NCBI GenBank assembly: GCA_030427215.1
Contig: JAUHXB010000029.1
Location: 1 to 9,787, forward strand
Length of the DNA: 9,787 nt
Direction of reading: 5' to 3'
DNA from: Alphaproteobacteria bacterium
Lineage (GTDB): Bacteria > Pseudomonadota > Alphaproteobacteria > Micavibrionales > UBA1664
Part shown: positions 1 through 5,366 of the stretch, one piece after another
Numbering within the stretch: position 1 is the stretch's first letter
Layout of the letters: each line of letters opens with the position of its first letter
Made by a program: the position numbers and the translations under genes
Notes under the pieces: model-generated
Databases searched by the model: none
What the model saw: only the letters and a program-made list of their open reading frames with translations
Told to the model about the DNA's origin: nothing

Positions 1-1
1 T

Positions 2-112
2 GGAAAAGGATATGGGCTTGAAGCGGCCAGGACAGCCATTGAGATTGTGCACGATATTAGAAACTCGGAGCCAATCGGTTTAAAGGGGGAGTATCATAAT
101 TTCGCTAAATAA
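2..112 (+). CDS. 3' end of an unidentified protein gene (cut by window edge)
   Basis: An open frame enters from the left edge and ends at TAA 110-112, giving 36 C-terminal residues that begin GKGYGLEAARTAIEIVHDIR and end EYHNFAK. The composition (helical stretch, charged residues, few rare ones) looks like real protein, and the other two plus frames close early (TGA 19-21, TAA 81-83). I do not recognise the family. The AART...E..H.IR spacing faintly recalls the C-termini of some IS6-type transposases, but this is far too weak for assignment. Its position directly beyond the point where uvrA breaks off makes a mobile-element or rearrangement origin plausible, but that is inference from context. 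The upstream part lies outside the window. Confidence 0.45.
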   Translation, partial: GKGYGLEAARTAIEIVHDIRNSEPIGLKGEYHNFAK

Positions 113-136
113 ATAGAAGATTAAAATAATATCTCA

Positions 137-164
137 AATCTGGACCAGATTCTCTAGATCAGAG
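137..164. repeat. Two short adjacent palindromes at the uvrA junction
   Basis: AATCTGG-A-CCAGATT (137-151) is a perfect 7-bp inverted repeat around one base. It is followed immediately by CTCT-AGATC-AGAG (152-164). Both lie between the end of the partial left-edge frame and the end of truncated uvrA. They could be part of a mobile-element end, a protein-binding site, or a weak bidirectional stop for the two converging genes. There is no T-run, so a standard intrinsic terminator is unlikely. Confidence 0.35.
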
Positions 165-168
165 TTTA

Positions 169-2016
169 CTAAAAATGTTTCATCCCAAATAGTGGGCACC
201 GGGATGGCACAGGCACTTCCTTCCGACCAGTCAAGTAATCGGCAGTCAGTGAATTTTTACACTGCATCACTTGGTCGGGCGTGCCCTCCGCCACGATTGT
301 TCCGCCATGCACCCCTGCGCCAGGGCCCATATCGATCAAATAATCCGCCAAACGGATGGCGTCTTCGTCATGTTCAACAACAATCACCGTATTTCCAATA
401 TCACGCAGGCGTTTTAATGTTTCCAATAAACGATGATTATCGCGTTGATGCAAACCGATGGATGGTTCATCTAATACATATAAGACACCCGTTAAACCTG
501 ACCCGATTTGTGAGGCCAAACGGATACGTTGAGATTCTCCACCAGATAGCGTCCCTGCCCGTCTGTCCAATGATAAATAGCCAAGGCCAACATTCATAAG
601 GAAGGTCAGGCGTTCGTTAATTTCTTTCAAAATCTTTTCGGCAATTTGCGATTGTTGAGGGGTGAGTGTTTTATCAACCTTATCAAACCATTCTTGTGCC
701 TTTCGAATTGAAAATTGGGTTGACTCCCCAATATGCAGGCCGTCAATTTTCACCGCCAAGGCTTCTTGTTTCAAACGATACCCATCACAAGATGAACATG
801 GTGTTGCCTGTTGATATTCGGATAATTCATCACGCACACGGTTTGAATCTGTTTCGACCATACGGCGTTTTAAATTGCCGATCACCCCTTCGAACGGTTT
901 AAAATTTTTCCATGTGTTGCGTTCCGATTCATAGATTGTTTCAATTTTTTCACTGCCTGATCCATGTAAAATAATATCACGAAATTTCGGATCCAACTTG
1001 TTCCATTTGGCATTCATTTTAAATCCGTAATGGTCGGCAACACCTTGCAACGCTTGTTGGTAATATCCGCCGAATGTTCCCTTTGACCACGGGGCAATCG
1101 CGCCATCCTTTAATGATTTATTGGGGTTAGGCACAACCAGATTTTCATCAAAATCATGTTTTTCACCCAAACCGTCACATGCGGGACAAGCCCCATGGGG
1201 GTTATTAAAGGAAAACAGGCGCGGTTCAATTTCGGCAATGGTAAAGCCAGAGACTGGACAAGCGAACTTTTCCGAAAATAATGTTTCTTCGTTTGTTGTG
1301 GCATTTTCAACAATGCATAGACCGTCCGCTAACCTTAGCGCAGCCTCAATCGAATCTGCCAAACGATTACCGATATCTGATTTTAAAACGATACGGTCAA
1401 CGACAACCGATATGTCATGCTTAATTTTTTTGTTTAATTCGGGGACTTCGTCAATTTCATAAAATTCACCGTCAACTTTAACGCGTTGAAACCCTTTGGC
1501 TTGGAATTCTTTAAATTCCTTGCGGTATTCACCTTTGCGTCCACGAACGATTGGGGCGCAAATATATAATTTTGTTCCCTCCTCCATCGTCATCACACGA
1601 TCAACCATTTGCGATACCGTTTGCGATTCAATGGGTAGACCTGTCGCAGGGGAATAAGGCACGCCCACCCGCGCCCATAACAGGCGCATATAATCGTAAA
1701 TTTCCGTGACTGTTCCAACAATCGACCGAGGGTTTTTTGATGTTGTCTTTTGTTCAATTGATATGGCGGGCGATAACCCTTCAATGGAATCCACGTCGGG
1801 TTTTTGCATCATTTCCAAAAATTGCCGGGCGTAAGCGGACAGGGATTCAACATAACGGCGTTGCCCCTCGGCATAAATGGTGTCAAAGGCCAAGGATGAT
1901 TTTCCAGACCCAGACAAACCCGTTATCACAACAAGCTTATCCCGCGGAATGTCAACATTCACGTCTTTTAAATTATGTTCCCGCGCTCCGCGGATGGATA
2001 TTTCGGTTAGTGCCAT
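169..2016 (-). pseudogene. uvrA: Truncated UvrA: N-terminal ABC half only
   Basis: Encodes 615 residues matching the N-terminal half of excinuclease ABC subunit A, the damage-sensing ATPase of nucleotide excision repair that works with UvrB. Visible parts: Walker A GLSGSGKS (33-40), the UvrB-binding and insertion region (about 115-250), zinc-module residues C253, C277 and C280 with Ser at 256, a second Cys pair C407/C410, ABC signature LSGGESQR (490-497), Walker B YVLDEP (513-518) and the following H-loop VVEHD (547-550 region). Homology runs through [12 protein letters not shown] (to about 605), the linker to the second ABC half, then changes to about ten unrelated residues and TAG. UvrA is usually about 940-970 residues, so the second zinc module and second ATPase are missing. 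Start ATG 2014-2016 follows a GAGAG-rich Shine-Dalgarno. No GTTC-N7-GTTC SOS box is visible upstream. Repair function as intact UvrA is unlikely; a residual role cannot be excluded. Confidence 0.9.
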
Positions 2017-2035
2017 ATTATTCTCTCACTCACAT

Positions 2036-2116
2036 CGTCATTAAAGGTTTGCCGACGGCAATACCTGTAATCCATTCTTATTTCTCTGGATTGCAGGGAC
2101 AAGCCCTGCAATGACG
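2036..2116. repeat. Palindromic intergenic repeat (REP-like) upstream of uvrA
   Basis: An 81-bp element bounded by CGTCATT (2036-2042) and its exact complement AATGACG (2110-2116). Inside are three further inverted repeats: TTGCC-GAC-GGCAA (2049-2061); CCTGTAATCCA (2064-2074) against TGGATTGCAGG (2087-2097) with one mismatch; and ATTGCAGGG-ACAAG-CCCTGCAAT (2090-2112), a perfect 9-bp stem. The right part has the general form of the TGGATTGC...GCAATGACG elements scattered between genes in many alphaproteobacterial genomes (recalled, not searched). It fills the gap between uvrA and the upstream small membrane-protein gene and could end or attenuate transcription there. Confidence 0.7.
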
Positions 2117-2166
2117 GTTTACTCAAGGTGTAATATGGTGTTTTAGACCGAGAAATCAAATTGTTT

Positions 2167-2457
2167 TTATGGCGCGGTCAAAGTTGGCTCAACTCTTTTA
2201 GGTTCCGCCGGTGTTTCTTGCATTTCTTCACGTGATGCAGCGCGATTATAATCCATTAGTTCCCTAATCCCGCCTCCAAGCATAACAATTCCAGTGGTAA
2301 GGGCAAAAACTGTTCCAATTAATGGCTCCAGAGAAACAGCATGTCCAGAAGCAAAAAATGCGGCGCAAACAACCCCCATACCAATCAAAGAACCAGACAT
2401 TAAAAAATTAGTCACTGCTTTTCCTTTATATACCTCTGATTGTTTCTTTTCGCTCAT
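2167..2457 (-). CDS. Small two-helix membrane protein of unknown function
   Basis: A 96-residue protein that I do not recognise. It has a polar charged N-terminus (residues 1-15), two hydrophobic segments fit to span the membrane (about 17-38 and 43-63, both rich in Gly and small residues), then a charged, proline- and glutamate-rich C-terminal tail (about 66-96). With no recognisable signal-peptidase site it is probably an inner-membrane hairpin; which side the tails face cannot be decided. The ATG start at 2455-2457 is well supported: on the minus strand AAGGA lies 7 bases upstream, and beyond it is a sigma-70-like promoter with a perfect TTGACA. It lies 150 bases upstream of uvrA in the same direction, separated by a palindromic repeat, so co-transcription is possible but nothing links the functions. 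Divergent from the acyltransferase gene. Confidence 0.72.
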   Translation of the reverse strand: MSEKKQSEVYKGKAVTNFLMSGSLIGMGVVCAAFFASGHAVSLEPLIGTVFALTTGIVMLGGGIRELMDYNRAASREEMQETPAEPKRVEPTLTAP

Positions 2458-2489
2458 AATAAATTCCTTTTTAAAATTAACTTTTTATT

Positions 2490-2518
2490 AATTTATAATA
2501 TTAATTAAAATATGTCAA
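2490..2518 (-). promoter_or_regulatory. Sigma-70-like promoter of the small membrane-protein gene
   Basis: Read on the minus strand: TTGACA (plus positions 2513-2518), then a 17-base spacer to TAAATT (2490-2495), or a 15-base spacer to the better hexamer TATAAA (2492-2497). The -35 box is a perfect match and the surroundings are very AT-rich. The start codon is about 33 bases further on, with a good Shine-Dalgarno between. Confidence 0.55.
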
Positions 2519-2550
2519 TAATTATTTTCTTCCAATCTAAAATGAATCTC

Positions 2551-2556
2551 TATAAA
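2551..2556 (+). promoter_or_regulatory. Possible -10 box close to the acyltransferase start
   Basis: TATAAA lies 9 bases before ATG 2566, so the predicted transcription start would fall within a few bases of the start codon. No Shine-Dalgarno is visible and no convincing -35 box can be named. Suggests a leaderless or nearly leaderless mRNA; inference only. Confidence 0.3.
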
Positions 2557-2565
2557 GTTTGATTC

Positions 2566-3441
2566 ATGTTAACCACAAACATGTTTTCTTATGCGTCGGA
2601 AAATTATCATTTCCTTAAACGCTCTTTCATTCGGTCAATTGAATTGCTGACAGGGCAACGCCGTATTTACGATTTGTATAAACAATATCACGATGAAAAA
2701 GCCAGAGAAGACAGCTTTTTCTTTGACGAGGCGATAAAGCGCCTATCACTCAACATTAAATATAATAAAAACGCATTGGACAACATCCCTAAAACAGGAC
2801 CGTTGGTGATCGTTGCAAATCACCCTTATGGTATTTTGGATGGCATTATTATCAATCACCTGACAAATAAAATCCGTCGTGATTTCAAGGTTTTAACAAA
2901 CACCGCCCTTTATAAAATGCCAGAGGCGAATCCGACATTATTGCCCATTGATTTCGATGAAACGAAAGAGGCACTGCAAACCAATTTAGACACACGAAAA
3001 AAGGCCCGCGAGATTTTAAAACAGGGCGGATGTATCTCCGTCTTTCCCGCCGGTGGTGTGTCATCTATTCCCACATGGAAAGACAAGGTCGCCCAAGATA
3101 CGCAATGGCAATCATTTATTGGATCATTGATTCATGGATCACAGGCCACGGTTGTGCCCTTGTTTTTTGAAGGGCAAAATAGTCGCCTATTTCAATTGGG
3201 TAGCCTTGTATCGCCCACAATTCGATTGTCACTATTCATTAAGGAACTGGCGGATCGTATAGGGTCATTCGTCGGGGTTCAAATTGGAAAGCCCATTCCA
3301 TACGGCGACATCGCCCATTTAAGAGACAAAAGCGATTTGATGCATCATTTGCGAACCAAAACCTATGAATTGGGTGGAATGGGAACTTTACCCCCTCCTC
3401 CGCCCGCATTTCGCGTCGATGTCAAACAGATTAAAAAATAA
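2566..3441 (+). CDS. Lysophospholipid acyltransferase-like protein (PlsC/LPLAT superfamily)
   Basis: A 291-residue protein with the layout of glycerolipid acyltransferases that move a fatty acyl group from a thioester donor to a lysolipid at the cytoplasmic membrane face. The catalytic block is NHPYGILDG (85-93): His86 and Asp92 are separated by five residues, not four as in classical HX4D PlsC, a spacing I recall from the hemolysin/OlsA-like branch (NHPFGGLDG type). Block III is FPAGGVS (160-166), and EGQNSRLF (202-209) fits the substrate pocket strand. There is no clear transmembrane helix, so membrane contact is probably peripheral. Pro-rich stretch at 276-280. The substrate could be lysophosphatidic acid, lyso-ornithine lipid or another lysolipid; sequence alone does not decide. 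ATG 2566 lacks a Shine-Dalgarno; ATG 2581 is a possible alternative start. The RHH gene begins 2 bases after the stop, implying one transcript. Confidence 0.8.
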   Translation: MLTTNMFSYASENYHFLKRSFIRSIELLTGQRRIYDLYKQYHDEKAREDSFFFDEAIKRLSLNIKYNKNALDNIPKTGPLVIVANHPYGILDGIIINHLTNKIRRDFKVLTNTALYKMPEANPTLLPIDFDETKEALQTNLDTRKKAREILKQGGCISVFPAGGVSSIPTWKDKVAQDTQWQSFIGSLIHGSQATVVPLFFEGQNSRLFQLGSLVSPTIRLSLFIKELADRIGSFVGVQIGKPIPYGDIAHLRDKSDLMHHLRTKTYELGGMGTLPPPPPAFRVDVKQIKK

Positions 3442-3443
3442 CA

Positions 3444-3656
3444 TTGAAAAAACGATCTGTCACATTAAAGGGGCACGCGACCAGCATCACGCTTGAAGAC
3501 GAATTTTGGGTTATTTTAAAACAGATCGCCGATCACAAAGACATCTCAATCGCATCATTGATTAATGATATCGATGAAGACCGCTTGGATAATAAATCAG
3601 GCGGATTATCATCCGCCATTCGGGTTTACATTTTGAATTGGGTGAAAAATCAATAA
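3444..3656 (+). CDS. Ribbon-helix-helix (RHH_4-type) DNA-binding protein
   Basis: A 70-residue protein matching the short ribbon-helix-helix proteins common in alphaproteobacteria (PF13467-type): a strand RSVTLKGHATSITLE (4-18), helix from about 19-31 containing EFW, a second helix beginning near SIASLI (35-40), and an SSAIRVYIL segment (56-64). These are small dimeric proteins presumed to bind DNA; targets are mostly unknown. The start is TTG at 3444-3446, only 2 bases after the acyltransferase stop. No ATG precedes the conserved RSVT strand, so TTG is the only reasonable start, and no Shine-Dalgarno is evident. Translation is therefore probably coupled to the acyltransferase gene. No antitoxin/toxin pairing is visible, so an antitoxin role is not supported. 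Confidence 0.82.
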   Translation: MKKRSVTLKGHATSITLEDEFWVILKQIADHKDISIASLINDIDEDRLDNKSGGLSSAIRVYILNWVKNQ

Positions 3657-3671
3657 TTCTACGCAATTCTC

Positions 3672-3700
3672 TTGCAATATATCTCTTAATCTGTTTATAT
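3672..3700 (+). promoter_or_regulatory. Probable rplY promoter
   Basis: TTGCAA (3672-3677) and TTATAT (3695-3700) separated by 17 bases, in an AT-rich gap 60 bases ahead of rplY. Both boxes are only moderate matches. A leader hairpin follows (ACGGC at 3711-3715, GCCGT at 3726-3730). Confidence 0.4.
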
Positions 3701-3710
3701 CCGCGATGTT

Positions 3711-3730
3711 ACGGCACCCCTGGAGGCCGT
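3711..3730 (+). other. Small hairpin in the rplY leader
   Basis: ACGGC and GCCGT form a perfect 5-bp stem around a 10-base loop (ACCCCTGGAG), 30 bases ahead of the rplY start. No T-run follows, so it is not an intrinsic terminator. It could be a leader structure for ribosomal-protein autoregulation, or chance; no known L25 leader motif is recognised. Confidence 0.3.
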
Positions 3731-3760
3731 TAATTATTTATTACAAAGAGAGAAAAGCTT

Positions 3761-4441
3761 ATGTCAGCAAAAAATATCGCTATGACTGCGCAAAAAAGAG
3801 ATGGGACAGGTAAGGGGGTCGCCAGATCAATTCGCAGAGAAAACAAAGTACCAGCCGTGATTTACGGTAACAATCAATCCCCTGTAACAATTACATTGGA
3901 TGCAAAAGACATCACACTTGAATATCATAAAGGCCATTTATTCACCACATTGATGGATATTGATGTTGATGGAACAAAAGAATTGGTTTTGGCCCGTGAC
4001 GTTCAAACACATGTTGTAAAAGATAACATCTTACATGTTGATTTGTTACGCGTATCTGCAAAAACAAAAATTGCAGTTATGATTCCGGTGACATTTATTA
4101 ACGAAGATAAATCACCTGCATTAAAAGATCGCGGTATTATAAACACGGTACGTCACGAAGTTGAATTATATTGTCAGGCAACAAATATTCCTGAAACAAT
4201 TGAGGTAAATTTGGAAGGTAAAGAATACGGCGATGCCGCAAAAATGTCTGATGCTATCCTACCCGAAGGGTCAACACCTGTTATTTCTGACCGTGACTTT
4301 ACTATCGCAACAATCGTTGAACCACGCGAAGAGCCGACGGAAGAAGAATTATCCGAAGGATCAGAAGCACCAGAAGCAAGCGAAGTTCCTGCTGAAAATG
4401 GTGGTGACGACGCTGCCGAAGGTGATGCAGAAGCAGAATAA
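3761..4441 (+). CDS. rplY: 50S ribosomal protein L25 / general stress protein Ctc
   Basis: A 226-residue member of the long (Ctc/TL5-type) L25 family, which binds 5S rRNA in the large ribosomal subunit. The N-terminal L25 beta-barrel (about 5-95) starts with the typical GTGKGVARSIRRENKVPAVIYG (residues 16-37) and includes HVDLLRVS. The Ctc C-terminal beta domain spans about 100-190 (VPVTF-like MIPVTFINED, then LPEG, DRDFTIATIV). Residues 190-226 form a strongly acidic low-complexity tail, as is common in alphaproteobacterial L25. Length fits the family. ATG 3761 is preceded by a modest purine-rich AAAGAGAG. It has its own promoter-like sequence and is followed by a clear terminator, so it is probably a single-gene transcript. 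The prs and pth neighbours often found beside rplY are absent. Confidence 0.95.
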   Translation: MSAKNIAMTAQKRDGTGKGVARSIRRENKVPAVIYGNNQSPVTITLDAKDITLEYHKGHLFTTLMDIDVDGTKELVLARDVQTHVVKDNILHVDLLRVSAKTKIAVMIPVTFINEDKSPALKDRGIINTVRHEVELYCQATNIPETIEVNLEGKEYGDAAKMSDAILPEGSTPVISDRDFTIATIVEPREEPTEEELSEGSEAPEASEVPAENGGDDAAEGDAEAE

Positions 4442-4468
4442 TAAATATCTTATAAAATAGAATGTTTT

Positions 4469-4500
4469 AAAAGCGGTCTTTACGATCGCTTTTTTATTTT
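4469..4500 (+). terminator. Rho-independent terminator after rplY
   Basis: AAAAGCGGTC (4469-4478), loop TTTAC, GATCGCTTTT (4484-4493) gives a 10-bp stem with one G-U pair, continuing into a T-rich run. It is 28 bases past the rplY stop and 15 bases before the next start codon. Confidence 0.85.
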
Positions 4501-4502
4501 GA

Positions 4503-4508
4503 TAGAAT
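4503..4508 (+). promoter_or_regulatory. Possible -10 box giving a leaderless small-protein mRNA
   Basis: TAGAAT ends 6 bases before ATG 4515, so transcription would start at or next to the A of the start codon. There is no Shine-Dalgarno. The gene sits just behind a terminator and so needs its own promoter. The would-be -35 region overlaps that terminator and is poor. Confidence 0.35.
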
Positions 4509-4514
4509 ATATCA

Positions 4515-4703
4515 ATGAAAAATCGTGAAATCATTGTTGAACTGTCCCCTGTTGGCAACGTGATGCGTGTGACCGCAATGGATGTCCAATCATTAACCGA
4601 AATTGTAATTTCTGGCCCCGCGACAACACCTGAAAAAATGTTAAAACAAAATGCGGTTCGGCGTTTGGAATATGTCCTAAAGAAAAAGGGGATAATTCGG
4701 TGA
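4515..4703 (+). CDS. Small DUF6898-like protein
   Basis: A 62-residue cytoplasmic protein resembling the short alphaproteobacterial DUF6898 family (recalled from the pattern, not searched): N-terminal REIIVELSPVGNVMRVTAMD (4-23), then TEIVISGPA, and a C-terminal helix with the family-like AVRRLEYVLKKKG (47-59). Function is unknown. It lies directly upstream of rpiB, with glyA beyond; I recall the same arrangement in other alphaproteobacteria, which supports it being a real conserved gene rather than a chance frame. It follows the rplY terminator by only 15 bases and has no Shine-Dalgarno, so leaderless expression from the overlapping -10-like TAGAAT is a reasonable possibility. The overlapping minus-strand frame at 4361-4723 has no support. 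Confidence 0.75.
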   Translation: MKNREIIVELSPVGNVMRVTAMDVQSLTEIVISGPATTPEKMLKQNAVRRLEYVLKKKGIIR

Positions 4704-4745
4704 AAATATTGTAAATCGCACATGAATCACGCTATATGATAATGT

Positions 4746-5195
4746 ATGAATGAAAAACATACGATTGCTATTGCTGCCGATCACGGTGGCTATGAATTAA
4801 AAGAGGATATTAAAAACTTCGTATTTGATGATTTAAACATTGAATGGATTGATTGTGGAACGGATTCAACCAACAGTGTTGATTATCCTGATTATGCACA
4901 TAAACTAGCCAGCCTTATTAAAAACGGCCAGGCCGACAAAGGCATTTTAATTTGTGGTACAGGAATAGGTATTTCTATTGCCGCGAACCGTCACCCCCAC
5001 ATCCGCGCAGCATTATGTACTAACGCGACAATGGCAAAATTAACGCGACAACATAACAATGCGAATGTTTTGGCGTTGGGCGCACGGATTACAGGTGTTG
5101 AATTGGCTCGCGATATTGTTAAGGCGTTTTTAATTCATGAATTTGAAGGTGGGCGCCATCAAAACAGAGTGGAGAAAATCAATCATGGAACGTGA
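4746..5195 (+). CDS. rpiB: Ribose-5-phosphate isomerase B
   Basis: A 149-residue RpiB/LacAB-family sugar isomerase, which interconverts ribose-5-phosphate and ribulose-5-phosphate in the non-oxidative pentose phosphate pathway (some relatives use allose-6-phosphate). Family motifs are intact: AADHGGYELK (10-19) with Asp12 and His13, CGTD (37-40), the phosphate/catalytic loop GILICGTGIGISIAANR (66-82) with catalytic Cys70, and RQHNNANVLALGAR (101-114) with His103. Length is normal. ATG 4746 lies 42 bases after the small upstream gene. No Shine-Dalgarno is visible, but TATGAT at 4735-4740 sits 5 bases before the start, so either coupling to the upstream gene or a leaderless promoter may drive it. 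glyA follows after a 171-base gap holding an inverted repeat; rpiB-glyA adjacency is common in alphaproteobacteria. Confidence 0.95.
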   Translation: MNEKHTIAIAADHGGYELKEDIKNFVFDDLNIEWIDCGTDSTNSVDYPDYAHKLASLIKNGQADKGILICGTGIGISIAANRHPHIRAALCTNATMAKLTRQHNNANVLALGARITGVELARDIVKAFLIHEFEGGRHQNRVEKINHGT

Positions 5196-5239
5196 TCCGC
5201 CAATAATTTAGAGATGAGCGCCGCAGGCCTGAATAATCA

Positions 5240-5338
5240 TTCACGCCAAGAGCGCAAAGAAGACGCAAAGGACGCAATGTTTTTTTAATCACTGATCCCT
5301 TTGCGACCATAGCGTGTTCATAGCGACCTTCGCGTGAA
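5240..5338. repeat. GCAAAG-rich inverted repeat between rpiB and glyA
   Basis: Bounded by TTCACGC (5240-5246) and its exact complement GCGTGAA (5332-5338). The left arm has three tandem-like units: CGCAAAG at 5253-5259, CGCAAAG at 5264-5270 and CGCAATG at 5273-5279. The right arm has the complement CTTTGCG (5299-5305). A run of seven T (5280-5286) lies at the centre. It resembles the TTCACGCAAAG...CTTTGCGTGAA intergenic elements scattered through many bacterial genomes (recalled, not searched). It takes up most of the rpiB-glyA gap and forms the glyA upstream region. Confidence 0.6.
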
Positions 5339-5366
5339 CGAACAAAACAAAAGAAAGATATAAACC

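Noticed and set aside
1121..2114. Plus-strand frames opposite uvrA
   Set aside because: They are antisense to conserved UvrA domains, with no recognisable motifs or start signals.
2017..2166. SOS (LexA) box for uvrA
   Set aside because: No GTTC-N7-GTTC or equivalent GAAC pair is found in the gap.
3444..3656. RHH protein as antitoxin of a toxin-antitoxin pair
   Set aside because: No toxin-like partner lies on either side; the neighbours are an acyltransferase and rplY, and the protein fits the stand-alone RHH_4 group.
4361..4723. Minus-strand 120-codon frame over the rplY end and the DUF6898-like gene
   Set aside because: It crosses a clear terminator and two supported plus-strand genes; its sequence is Phe/Ile-rich shadow composition.
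5240..5338. CRISPR-like array or riboswitch ahead of glyA
   Set aside because: The repeat units are 7 bases and imperfect with no regular spacers, and no glycine or SAM riboswitch core is recognisable.
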